DNA of 64,000 nt, taken from the NCBI GenBank assembly GCA_964527215.1, contig CAZGNZ010000015.1:1-64000 (forward strand), read 5' to 3'. The translations under genes were made by a program, and so were the position numbers. Position 1 is the first letter of the stretch; each line of letters begins with the position of its first letter. The notes under the pieces were generated by a model. The model was not told the origin of the DNA. It saw nothing but the letters and a program-made list of their open reading frames with translations, and searched no databases. Positions 55,877-64,000 of this stretch are shown here, piece after piece. This stretch comes from CAZGNZ01 sp964527215. Lineage in GTDB: Bacteria > Fidelibacterota > Marinisomatia > SCGC-AAA003-L08 > JACNLC01.

Positions 55877-57213
55877 CAGCTGCCGAATCCTTCCGTCACG
55901 ATCTTTTCCAATTTCATACCCCGTGAACCCTTAATGTAAATCCCATCTCCCGGACGACAGTACTTATTCAGGTTCTGCATCAGATCCGCAAGATTCTCAA
56001 AATGAAACCGTTCAATATGAGAACCTTTCAGCACCGAAAGCGTGCCGAAAGTGAGTTCGCCGATTCCAAAAACTGCCTTGACCGGGGTCGTGTAAATGAA
56101 TTCACCCAGCTTGCGGTGATGGTCTTCAGCCATTTCCCCAAGTTCGAACATATCCCCAAGCACCAGTATGTACCGCTCCAGATCCGGCAGTCTGATAAAA
56201 GAATTTATGCCGGCCAAAGCGCTGAACAGGTTGGCATTATAGCTGTCATCTACAATGGTGAGTCCGTTTTTCCGAATGATCATGCCGCGGCCGCCAGGGG
56301 GTGTAAACGTTTTGATGCGGTCTGCGATTTCTTCCGGCTCCATATGCAGCTCTCTGGCCACGGAATAAACCGCCAGTGCATTTCCCGCCATTGCCATTCC
56401 ACCGTAAGGCACTTCAAGTTCAACATTTTCAATACCGATGCAAAACCGGTGGCTGCATTCGTACAGTTCGCCATTCAGATCTGACGGTTCCTGCAGACCG
56501 TATGAAACACTTCGGGATGACAGGGGCAGTGCACGAATTCGGGGATCATCATTAAACACAAATGCTGTCCCGTCTGCCTGGAGGGCGGAGAACAGACTGC
56601 CCTTTTCAGCGACAATATTATCAATGGATTTGAAGGATTCGATATGAACCGGCTGAATATTTGTGATCAGTCCCCAGTCCGGCTTCAGTATATCACACAT
56701 GGATTGTATTTCACCGGGCGAACTCGAACCGAGTTCTACAATTCCAAAGTCATCTTCCTGTGTCATTCCAAACAGAGACAGCGGCATCCCAAGCGTGCTG
56801 TTAAAGTTTCCAGGGGATACAAACAGTTTTCTGGCATTGCGTAGCGTGTGGGCCAGCAGTTCCTTGGTTGTGGTTTTCCCGTTGGATCCTGTAATGGCAA
56901 TGACGGGACAACTGAAACGGGTCCGCCACTCTGCGGCCAGCTGTGTCAGAAAATGCCGCACGGATGAAACCTTCCACACCTGGTCTGAGCCGGTTTCGTG
57001 TTCCGTAAGACACAGCGACGCACCGTTTTCCAGCGCATTTTCAATAAAATCGTGACCGTTGACGTGATCTCCCGCAAGGGGCAGAAACAGATCCTGGCTC
57101 TGAACCTTTCTGCTGTCAATGGTAATTCCATGGATTTCTGGAATCTCCCGGTCCGGGAACAGTTCCTGCAGCAGACGGGCAAACAGTTGAGATTCATGGA
57201 TATGATTTCTCAT
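55876..57213 (-). CDS. murF: UDP-MurNAc-tripeptide-D-Ala-D-Ala ligase MurF
   Basis: 445 residues from the ATG at 57213, which overlaps the murE stop by four bases; an open frame extending to 57414 lies inside murE and is not used. P-loop AITGSNGKTTTKELL, the N-terminal ITIDSRKVQSQDLFLPL motif and VDDSYNANLFS identify MurF. No ddl gene is in the cluster, so D-Ala-D-Ala must be made elsewhere. Confidence 0.95.
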   Translation of the reverse strand: MRNHIHESQLFARLLQELFPDREIPEIHGITIDSRKVQSQDLFLPLAGDHVNGHDFIENALENGASLCLTEHETGSDQVWKVSSVRHFLTQLAAEWRTRFSCPVIAITGSNGKTTTKELLAHTLRNARKLFVSPGNFNSTLGMPLSLFGMTQEDDFGIVELGSSSPGEIQSMCDILKPDWGLITNIQPVHIESFKSIDNIVAEKGSLFSALQADGTAFVFNDDPRIRALPLSSRSVSYGLQEPSDLNGELYECSHRFCIGIENVELEVPYGGMAMAGNALAVYSVARELHMEPEEIADRIKTFTPPGGRGMIIRKNGLTIVDDSYNANLFSALAGINSFIRLPDLERYILVLGDMFELGEMAEDHHRKLGEFIYTTPVKAVFGIGELTFGTLSVLKGSHIERFHFENLADLMQNLNKYCRPGDGIYIKGSRGMKLEKIVTEGFGS

Positions 57214-58667
57214 TGCTTCAGTTGCTCCACGGTTTGAATATCGCTGTGAAACTGTTTTTCGCTGCCGATCTGCTGGTAGTCGTCCCGTCCTTTCCCCAGT
57301 ATCAAAACTACCGATCCGGGATCTGCCTGCCGGACAGCAGTCCGAATGGCTACCGATCGATCCGGAATGACATCGTAGCAGAGGGATGAAAATCCCGCGA
57401 GGATATCCCGGCAAATCTGATCCTGACTCTCATGGCGGGGATTGTCGGTGGTAACGTACACCCTTCGGGAGTACTGTTCCGCAATGCGTGCCATTTCAGG
57501 ACGTTTGGTGCGGTCCCGGTTGCCTCCGGCTCCGAAAACCGTATATATCCCGGTTTCGGGAGGAGACAGCTCTTTCACCAGTGTCATCACCTTTCGGTAG
57601 GCATCCGGCGTATGGGCATAATCCACCACTGCCAGGCAGCTGTTCGCGGTTTTCAGCACTTCCATCCTGCCGGGAACGGTTCGAACCTGTCGAATACCGT
57701 CCTGAATCTGAGCGGGAGGTACATCCAGCCAGGTACAGACGGACACTGCCGCCAGGATGTTTTCCAGATTGAACCGGCCGATGAGGTCGGAACGGATGTT
57801 GATTTTCCGACCCATGGCGGAAATGACGGCGCTGGAACCGGAGAGGGTCATTTTTGACTCTATCGGAAATACATCTGCAGGGTCGCCAAAGCTGTAGGTG
57901 ACAGCCTGTCCGTTCAGCTCCTGAACCAGACGACGTCCATACTCATTTGAAATATTCACTACTGCAGCCGGACGATATCGATCCGAGTTAAACAGTGATG
58001 CTTTGGCACGGTAATACGATTCCATATCCCCGTGAAAATCCAGATGCTCCGGTGTCAGGTTGGTAAATACTGCAATTTTCACACGGACATCATCGACACG
58101 ATGCAGTTCCAGTGCATGGCTGGAAATCTCCATAATCACATGATCTATTCCGCCATTTCGCAAAGTCCGCAAAAGCTGCTGGATATCCACCGATTCCGGT
58201 GTGGTAAATCCGGTACTTACCAGACCGGACGGTGTACTGAAGCCCAGGGTGCCCAGGGTACCGGAAGCAATTCCTGCCGATTTCAGCACTGAATTGATCA
58301 GCATGGTGGTGGAGGTTTTACCATTGGTACCGGTGATTCCGATGATGTTCATTTCATCAGAAGGATGATCATAAAAATTTGCGGCAATTGCAGACAGGCT
58401 GCGGCGCGGATTTTCCACCTGGATGACCGGGACGGGTAGTCCCGAAAGAGAACGACCGTTGGACATGATTGCGGAGGCACCACTTTGAATGGCATCCAGA
58501 ATGAAATCATGACCGTCAGACCGCCGACCTTTAATTGCCACAAAAAGAGTTCCGGGACGAACTTTCCGGGAATCATGGGTAATATTTTGAATGCAGCAGT
58601 CCTTTGGATCGCCGGAATACTTAATATTTACCAGAATATCTTTAAGATATTTTTGATTCTTAGGCAT
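57210..58667 (-). CDS. murE: UDP-MurNAc-tripeptide synthetase MurE
   Basis: 485 residues. P-loop GITGTNGKTSTTMLI, the N-terminal HDSRKVRPGTLFVA motif and TTDNPRHE near the C-terminus. The DNPR signature is that of enzymes adding meso-diaminopimelate rather than lysine, so the cell wall is probably DAP type. Starts 27 bases after the FtsI-like gene. Confidence 0.95.
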   Translation of the reverse strand: MPKNQKYLKDILVNIKYSGDPKDCCIQNITHDSRKVRPGTLFVAIKGRRSDGHDFILDAIQSGASAIMSNGRSLSGLPVPVIQVENPRRSLSAIAANFYDHPSDEMNIIGITGTNGKTSTTMLINSVLKSAGIASGTLGTLGFSTPSGLVSTGFTTPESVDIQQLLRTLRNGGIDHVIMEISSHALELHRVDDVRVKIAVFTNLTPEHLDFHGDMESYYRAKASLFNSDRYRPAAVVNISNEYGRRLVQELNGQAVTYSFGDPADVFPIESKMTLSGSSAVISAMGRKINIRSDLIGRFNLENILAAVSVCTWLDVPPAQIQDGIRQVRTVPGRMEVLKTANSCLAVVDYAHTPDAYRKVMTLVKELSPPETGIYTVFGAGGNRDRTKRPEMARIAEQYSRRVYVTTDNPRHESQDQICRDILAGFSSLCYDVIPDRSVAIRTAVRQADPGSVVLILGKGRDDYQQIGSEKQFHSDIQTVEQLKQ

Positions 58668-58694
58668 GATTCATTTTGAAAAATATGTTCTGGT

Positions 58695-60458
58695 TCACTG
58701 ACCGGATGAATGCAATTCGGCAAAATTACCGAAGAGTCCTTCCGTCCCTGGAATATCATTGTCAATTGAAATGATCTGCTCAAATACCCGGCGCACCACG
58801 GGTGCGGCTGCCAGGTTGCCCCAGTGTTTGCCGTACTGAGGACGTTCCACAGCCACCACACAGACATATTTCGGATTGTCTGCTGGAAAATAGGCGGCAA
58901 ACGATGACATAAATTCTTTATGGGAGTATTCTCCATCCGTATAAATCTGGGCCGTTCCGGTTTTTCCGGCAATCCGATAACCGGGAATGTGTGCTTCCCT
59001 CCCGGTTCCCAGCGTAACGGCATCCTCAAGGATGGTTGTGATAATTTCCGTCACGCCTGCAGACTCGATCTGACGGATAACTTCCGGTTCATGAACAATC
59101 CGGCTGCCGTCGGGCAGTACATAGGATTCAACAATCCTGGGTTTTAACAAATATCCGCCGTTTGCATAAGCTGCATATATCATCGCCATCTGCAGTGAGG
59201 TGGTTGAGACTTCGTGACCCATGGCAACAGACGGCCCGGACTGGACGGTCCAGTCAGTATAAGGCCGGAGAAATCCCGAATTCTCCACCGGCAGACGGAT
59301 ACCGGTGGGTGCCCCCAGCCCATAATTGATACATCGCTCGTACAGTATATCCATTCCCAAAGTATCAGCGATTTTCGCCACGCCGATATTGCTGCTGTGA
59401 ACCAGAATTCCGGCCACATTCAGGGTTTCATAGGGCTTGTAGTCATGAATCATGCGATTGTGATAATTATAAGAACCGCTTTCACAGTAAAACTCGTCCC
59501 AGGGCTGCAGCAGTGCTTCCTCCAGAGCCGCTCCAACCGCCATCACCTTCAATGTGGACCCCGGTTCGTATTCCCTGGACACTGTCAGATTTTCCTGATA
59601 TTCGATCGGGTAATCCTGGAAATGATTCAAATCAAAACTGGGTACATTGCCCATCGCCAGCACTGCCCCGGTGTAAGGATCAATGATAATACCATGTGCT
59701 GAACGTGCCTGGGTGGAATCCAGGGCACATTTCAATTCCCGCTGCAGGATGGTCTGAAGACTGATATCCAGTGTCAGCTGAACATCCGCTCCGGATGCCA
59801 CTTCCGGCACCCTTACCCCGAAAGTCGGATGACGCTGCCCGCTGTTGTTGCGGCTGATCCTGCATCTGGCAGCCTCAGCTGCCAGCAGACCGTTGCAGGA
59901 CTTTTCAATACCGGACACCCCGTTGCAGCGATCGTATCGTTCCGTATTTTGGTCATATACCACATCGGTGGTCCCGATCACCTGCGCCGCCAGATCCCCA
60001 TATGGGTACAGCCGTTTTGTAATGCGATCTATATTGAGTCCCTGGATATTTGAGTGCATCAGGATTTGTCCGCAATCCACTTCGGTCACATCCTTTTCAA
60101 GAACGATGTATTTCCCTGTCTGACCAAGTTTTTGCCGGTAGTGGGCTGTGGGGCGGCCCATTGTCTGAGAAAACAGCCGTACAATTTCATCCTTCCCAAA
60201 CGCCTTCCGGGTGTCCACCCAAAACGTGTAACAGGTGACATTTTTGGTCAGTTCAATACCGTTCCGATCCAGAATATTGCCCCGGGCGGCGGTGAGATTC
60301 ATCCAGCCGCCAGCCATTCTGGATGCATCGCATGCCAGCCGGGAGTACTGGATGACCTGGATGTTAAACAGATTTCCTATCAGAAGCAGAAACAGAATCA
60401 GAATGGAAACAGAGATAACGGCCACCCGCGGACGGCAGGATTGATAAAGACCCGTCAT
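58695..60458 (-). CDS. ftsI: Septal transpeptidase FtsI/PBP3-like
   Basis: 587 residues of class B penicillin-binding protein. One N-terminal membrane anchor (about 13-34), a dimerisation domain starting RGNILDRNGIEL, and the transpeptidase domain with S301-TLK-304, SSN and KTG (GKTGTAQ). No PASTA domains, so it is FtsI-like rather than SpoVD/PBP2x-like. Crosslinks septal peptidoglycan with FtsW. Overlaps the ftsL-like gene by four bases. Confidence 0.95.
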   Translation of the reverse strand: MTGLYQSCRPRVAVISVSILILFLLLIGNLFNIQVIQYSRLACDASRMAGGWMNLTAARGNILDRNGIELTKNVTCYTFWVDTRKAFGKDEIVRLFSQTMGRPTAHYRQKLGQTGKYIVLEKDVTEVDCGQILMHSNIQGLNIDRITKRLYPYGDLAAQVIGTTDVVYDQNTERYDRCNGVSGIEKSCNGLLAAEAARCRISRNNSGQRHPTFGVRVPEVASGADVQLTLDISLQTILQRELKCALDSTQARSAHGIIIDPYTGAVLAMGNVPSFDLNHFQDYPIEYQENLTVSREYEPGSTLKVMAVGAALEEALLQPWDEFYCESGSYNYHNRMIHDYKPYETLNVAGILVHSSNIGVAKIADTLGMDILYERCINYGLGAPTGIRLPVENSGFLRPYTDWTVQSGPSVAMGHEVSTTSLQMAMIYAAYANGGYLLKPRIVESYVLPDGSRIVHEPEVIRQIESAGVTEIITTILEDAVTLGTGREAHIPGYRIAGKTGTAQIYTDGEYSHKEFMSSFAAYFPADNPKYVCVVAVERPQYGKHWGNLAAAPVVRRVFEQIISIDNDIPGTEGLFGNFAELHSSGQ

Positions 60459-60760
60459 TCCTGCACCTCTTTCATGACGACCCTCAAGGATTCCGGGACC
60501 GGATCCACATATCCAAACTGCTGATGAGCCACCCGCTTGATGCGGTCTATACGGCTGAGTCGCTGAAATTCGGTTTCGGTAAGGGCAACCTGGTCTTTCA
60601 GTTTCACCATATCAATTTTAAGTGATTCAATCTGGAAGGCAGTTTCATGACACTGATTCTTCACAACCAGCAGAACAAAAAAGAATACAGTGACATAAAT
60701 CACCGCTGCGGCAAAATTCAGAAATATCTTAAGATTGTTTCCGGTTTGTTTTTTTCCCAT
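60455..60760 (-). CDS. ftsL: Cell division protein FtsL-like
   Basis: 101 residues: a short basic cytoplasmic tail, one membrane segment (about 13-33), then a heptad-containing coiled coil (about 40-75) and a conserved RIKRVAHQQFGYVDP tail. FtsL proteins are poorly conserved, so the name rests on size, topology and position between rsmH and ftsI. Starts directly after the rsmH stop. Confidence 0.85.
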   Translation of the reverse strand: MGKKQTGNNLKIFLNFAAAVIYVTVFFFVLLVVKNQCHETAFQIESLKIDMVKLKDQVALTETEFQRLSRIDRIKRVAHQQFGYVDPVPESLRVVMKEVQE

Positions 60761-61699
60761 TCAGATTCTTTCTGCAACCCTCAGTCTGGCACTGCGGGCT
60801 CTGGGGTTTTTTGAAATTTCGTCTTCTCCGGCCTGTACAGCCCGTCTTGTCACTGGTTTCAGGGTTGCGACCTGGCTGCACTGGCATACCGGCAGCTCCG
60901 GAGGACAGACACAATCCAAAGCCTGGTCCCTGAAAAACCGCTTTACGATCCGATCCTCCAGTGAATGAAATGAGATCACGGCCAGTCGTCCGCCCGGTTT
61001 CAGTACCGGGATCAGTTTTTCAAGGGTTTCCTGAACATTTTCAAGTTCATGGTTCACCGCAATTCGAATCGCCTGAAAAACCCTCGATAGCGTTTTTTTC
61101 AGGAATCGATTCGGAATCACCGCTTCCACCGCCCGGCTGAGATCCATGCTGGTTTCCAGGGTGCCCCGGTTCAGCTGTGAAACGATTTCACCGGCGATTT
61201 TCTTGTGAGCCGGTTCTTCACCGAGACGCGCCAGGATTCGGCTGATGTCCCGCTCCTTCAAAGTTTTCAGAAACTCCCGCGCCGGAAGCCCTTCTTCTGG
61301 ATTGAAGCGCATGTCCAGCGGTTCGTCTTTCGAGTAGGAAAATCCGCGCCCGGACTGCTCGATATCATATGAGGAAATCCCCAGGTCCAGCAGAAATCCG
61401 TCAATCTGTTCGACATGCAGTATTTCCAGCACATCCGTGAAATCCCGGTAACTCCTGTGGAACAGGGTTATCCTCGAATTCTGCAGCTCCGAGTCGAATC
61501 GTTTCTGACAAAAAGCAATGGCCTGCGAATCCCAATCCAGCCCGATCAGTCTGCCGGACCCGTCAAGTTGACCCAAAATGGCCCCGGCATGTCCGCCAAA
61601 GCCAATCGTTCCATCTATATATAGTCCTGACCGACTAGTGATCAGAAGTTCCTGAACTGATTCACAAAGCACCGGAGTATGAGGTGCTGTTCCCGGCAT
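60761..61699 (-). CDS. rsmH: 16S rRNA m4C1402 methyltransferase RsmH
   Basis: 312 residues. SAM-dependent N4-methylation of C1402. Motifs: HTPVLCESV, IDGTIGFGGHAGAIL, DLGISSYDIEQSGRGFSY and VISFHSLEDRIVKRFF. Begins one base after the mraZ stop. Confidence 0.96.
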   Translation of the reverse strand: MPGTAPHTPVLCESVQELLITSRSGLYIDGTIGFGGHAGAILGQLDGSGRLIGLDWDSQAIAFCQKRFDSELQNSRITLFHRSYRDFTDVLEILHVEQIDGFLLDLGISSYDIEQSGRGFSYSKDEPLDMRFNPEEGLPAREFLKTLKERDISRILARLGEEPAHKKIAGEIVSQLNRGTLETSMDLSRAVEAVIPNRFLKKTLSRVFQAIRIAVNHELENVQETLEKLIPVLKPGGRLAVISFHSLEDRIVKRFFRDQALDCVCPPELPVCQCSQVATLKPVTRRAVQAGEDEISKNPRARSARLRVAERI

Positions 61700-61700
61700 T

Positions 61701-62171
61701 CTAGAAGTTTAAATCAAAGGGTAGCTGTTTTAACTGTTCTTTATCTATGGGAGGTATTGAGGATTGATTCTTTTCCAGATCTTCTGGAGACCAAATTTCG
61801 ATATAGTTGTACATGCCGATGATCACGGCCTGAGAATCGATTTTGGCATAGTTTAATAACTTTTCCGGTATGAGAATGCGTCCCTGATTGTCAAAATGCA
61901 CCGAAACTGTGCTTCGGGCGATTTTCCGGACAAAATCCCGATAGCCGTACTGTACTGACCCAAGCTTAATAAGATTGGCCCGAACATCGGACCATTCATA
62001 CGCTGGATACAAATGTAAACACTGCTCAAAGAACCCCTGCACTAAAACCATTTGTCGTTCCCCAATCATTTCCAGCTGCTTTCGAAATTGGGATGGTATG
62101 TTCAGACGGTTTTTATTATCGACTGAATATGTGTATTCGTGCGAGAAGAATATTTGATGCGAATGTTCCAC
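61701..62171 (-). CDS. mraZ: Transcriptional regulator MraZ
   Basis: 156 residues with two SpoVT-AbrB-like domains, the first with HEYTYSVDNKNRLNIPSQFR and the second with SVHFDNQGRILIPEKL. It starts at GTG (62171) with CAGGAG about ten bases upstream. MraZ binds repeats upstream of its own gene and tunes dcw transcription; candidate boxes are at 62207-62244. Confidence 0.93.
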   Translation of the reverse strand: MEHSHQIFFSHEYTYSVDNKNRLNIPSQFRKQLEMIGERQMVLVQGFFEQCLHLYPAYEWSDVRANLIKLGSVQYGYRDFVRKIARSTVSVHFDNQGRILIPEKLLNYAKIDSQAVIIGMYNYIEIWSPEDLEKNQSSIPPIDKEQLKQLPFDLNF

Positions 62172-62526
62172 AAGTCAACCACTCCTGAATTAAATCCAGG
62201 GATTTACCTCCACATGTCCCCACAATGTTATGACTTCATCCCACTTTAGTGCAACTAAAATTTGCAAAGTTTTGATACAATTTCTGGAATTCTGCATGTT
62301 TTCCGCACTCGGAACGGCAGGAAAAACACACCTGAATTATGAAAAGTCAAGCGGTCGCTGCTGACTGCACGGATGGATTATTTATGGTCTGTCAGGGATG
62401 ATGGAATCAGGATATTGTGCTGATAAAAATATAGATAGGTAAAACTGCCCGGATTGATAGAATATTCGGGAGCGCTTCCATTGTCTGCGGCGGAAGCCGT
62501 TATTCGGTGAAGTGTTGTCTGTGTGA
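62172..62526. other. Leader region of the dcw cluster
   Basis: About 355 bases between the RodZ-like gene and mraZ. Besides the MraZ boxes there is a weak stem just after the RodZ-like stop (GCTTCC with GGAAGC). The promoter driving the cluster must be near 62245-62300, but no convincing -35/-10 pair was found. Confidence 0.5.
62207..62244 (-). promoter_or_regulatory. MraZ-box-like repeats
   Basis: On the minus strand GTGGG (62240-62244), GTGGG (62219-62223) and GTGGA (62209-62213) are spaced 21 and 10 bases, i.e. on one face of the helix, as in known MraZ boxes. They lie 36-73 bases upstream of the mraZ GTG. Confidence 0.6.
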
Positions 62527-63441
62527 TCAGTGACTGTAAAACTGAATGGAGAGAGAACCGTCCTCAATAATCGATGCCCGCACCGCTTTGTCACTGCGTG
62601 TCAGCTGCGTGGTGAGATCGATGTCGTTAATTCGGACTTTTACATGACTGGCACTCCAGAAATCAAACTGCAGGGTATCTTCAAATGCATATTCTTCGCG
62701 GGTATTGGCTTCCATGATTCCCTGAAACAGGACTGACTGGGGGGTGGATATGTTCAGCCGGGTACGGTCCAGAGATTCAATTTCAAACGAAAAGGGCGGA
62801 TCGATGGGCAGACGGTAGCTGCTGCTGCCTTCATATTTTTCATAGGCAAACACAACTCCCCCTGACATTTCCTGGCTCGTAGGCAGCGGAACGGGCATGT
62901 TGGATTCCGCGATTTCACTGCTGCCGGCTGCATCCATATTCCCCGATTCCGGGTCAGGTTGGTCGGCATTCGGTTCGGTCTGTTCAACAGCGACAGCGTC
63001 CGGTTCAATTTCTGCCCGCTGCTCCTGCAGCAGTCCCACGGCCAGTTTGAACACAAAGAAAGCCGCAATAATGATAACAACGCCCCAGAATGCCCGCCGT
63101 CCAAATTCCGGTGTCAGAAGTTTGTTCAGGAAGTTTTCATCATCCAACGTCTCTTCCCTGGGTACGGGTTTCGGTTTTACTTCCGCCTTCTCCTGCACCT
63201 TTCCGGTGGTAAACACTTCATAATCTTCCAGAGCCTTTTCCGCTTCCGCACCGATTTCAATGGCGTATGAACGCAGAAACAACCGCATGTAAACATTGGG
63301 CAAAACAGCAAAATCACCATTTTCAATGGCTTCAAAATATCGCGGATTAATTTTGGTGCGCTCGGTGATTTCTTCTATGGAAATCCCGCGGGATTCCCGA
63401 AGTTCTTTCAATTCTTTGAAAAAGGGTCGTGTTGTGTTCAT
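62527..63441 (-). CDS. RodZ-like cytoskeletal HTH membrane protein
   Basis: 304 residues. A Cro/CI-type HTH (about 8-70: ELRESRGISIEEITERTKINPRYFEAIENG), a charged linker, one membrane segment (about 117-140), an acidic Pro/Glu-rich spacer and a C-terminal DUF4115-like domain. This is the RodZ architecture, linking the MreB cytoskeleton to the wall-synthesis machinery. Its place beside the dcw cluster fits that role. Confidence 0.85.
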   Translation of the reverse strand: MNTTRPFFKELKELRESRGISIEEITERTKINPRYFEAIENGDFAVLPNVYMRLFLRSYAIEIGAEAEKALEDYEVFTTGKVQEKAEVKPKPVPREETLDDENFLNKLLTPEFGRRAFWGVVIIIAAFFVFKLAVGLLQEQRAEIEPDAVAVEQTEPNADQPDPESGNMDAAGSSEIAESNMPVPLPTSQEMSGGVVFAYEKYEGSSSYRLPIDPPFSFEIESLDRTRLNISTPQSVLFQGIMEANTREEYAFEDTLQFDFWSASHVKVRINDIDLTTQLTRSDKAVRASIIEDGSLSIQFYSH

Positions 63442-63523
63442 ATTCTTTCAGATAAATTGTCTTTAAATATTATAATTAGTGAGCATCAAATTAAATCTTT
63501 ACAAACCCGATCTACAAGGTGTT

Positions 63524-64000
63524 TCACTGACCGGTATTGTACAATCCGAGTTTTTTCAATTCCTGATAGAAGCGGAAAACCGGAAAGCCCACCACATTGT
63601 TATAACACCCCTGAATTCCCTCTACAAATACCACACTCCAGTCTTGGATTCCATATGAACCGGCCTTATCATACGGCGGCTGATGATCAATGTAGTAGTG
63701 AATTTCAGACGAGGTCAGCAGGGCAAATCTTACATCGGTTTTCTCAAAAAAAGTGTGATCAATCCCGGCGTCCGCGCACTGCAGAGAAACACCCGTGATT
63801 ACCTGGTGGGTTTTACCGCTGAGTTTTTCCAGCATGACCACCGCTTCGGATTTGTCTGCCGGCTTTTCGATTATTTCTGAATCCAGCACAACGATGGTAT
63901 CTGCTCCGATCACCACATCATTCGGGAACCGCCGCATCACGGACCGGGCTTTCAGCCGGGAAAGAATGCAGCAGTATTCCGCCGGCGGATGGGTTTCGTC
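63524..64000 (-). CDS. maf: Maf-like nucleotide pyrophosphatase, 5' end beyond window
   Basis: At least 159 codons, still open at the right edge. The visible N-terminal part contains HPPAEYCCILSRLKA, and then VVIGADTIVVLD, SGKTHQVITGV and DKAGSYGIQDW with the usual acidic and basic catalytic residues of the Maf/YhdE house-cleaning pyrophosphatases (removal of modified or canonical NTPs). The N-terminal SxSPRR motif lies beyond the edge. 82 bases separate it from the RodZ-like gene downstream on the same strand. Confidence 0.92.
   Translation of the reverse strand, partial: DETHPPAEYCCILSRLKARSVMRRFPNDVVIGADTIVVLDSEIIEKPADKSEAVVMLEKLSGKTHQVITGVSLQCADAGIDHTFFEKTDVRFALLTSSEIHYYIDHQPPYDKAGSYGIQDWSVVFVEGIQGCYNNVVGFPVFRFYQELKKLGLYNTGQ

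Overview
The window looks like a chromosomal piece of a Gram-negative bacterium of the FCB superphylum (Bacteroidota/Ignavibacteria/Calditrichota/Marinimicrobia side). This is inferred from type IX secretion (T9SS) style C-terminal sorting domains, a PorV-like outer-membrane protein, a TonB-dependent receptor with a CarboxypepD-regulatory N-terminus, and a canonical dcw cluster whose MurE carries the DNPR motif of meso-diaminopimelate ligases. No genus can be named from sequence reading alone. There are no rRNA, tRNA, transposase, phage or CRISPR genes.

Layout. 1-1498 is a non-coding mosaic of repeats. 1499-20170 is a housekeeping and accessory stretch: an unusual low-molecular-weight phosphatase/sirtuin fusion, a small orphan protein, an ABC-2 exporter pair, a penicillin-acylase-family hydrolase, a corrinoid adenosyltransferase, a secreted papain-like protease with a dockerin, a YD-repeat-like lipoprotein, a TldE/Tat-TldD pair (minus strand), an MFS transporter, a PIN-PhoH ATPase, a DUF1905/YdeI protein and an exported endonuclease/exonuclease/phosphatase protein.

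20203-42461 (all minus strand) reads as one carbohydrate-utilisation locus. In transcription order it has a LacI-type regulator with its own promoter and operator, a translationally coupled cytoplasmic GH5-like hydrolase, a 1342-residue secreted protein made of three near-identical double jelly-roll modules plus dockerin plus T9SS tail, a TonB-dependent receptor, a 1485-residue surface protein carrying a diverged copy of the same module, a PorV-like protein, a sugar ABC importer (binding protein and two permeases), a GH130 beta-mannoside phosphorylase-like enzyme, an (alpha/alpha)6-type lipoprotein and an MsmX/UgpC-type ATPase. No SusD is present; the large module proteins may fill that place. 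GH130 and GH5 together suggest a beta-mannoside substrate. An unusual hairpin array (22760-22874) sits between two of the cistrons.

42940-43695 is an SDR oxidoreductase. 43696-45210 is a second repeat mosaic that shares repeat families with the left edge. rpmB (L28) follows, with a strong terminator facing ftsZ. From 45574 to 62171 the minus strand holds a tight dcw cluster in the order mraZ-rsmH-ftsL-ftsI-murE-murF-mraY-murD-ftsW-murG-murC-murB-ftsQ-ftsA-ftsZ, with MraZ-box-like repeats upstream. A RodZ-like gene and a maf gene cut by the window edge complete the right end.
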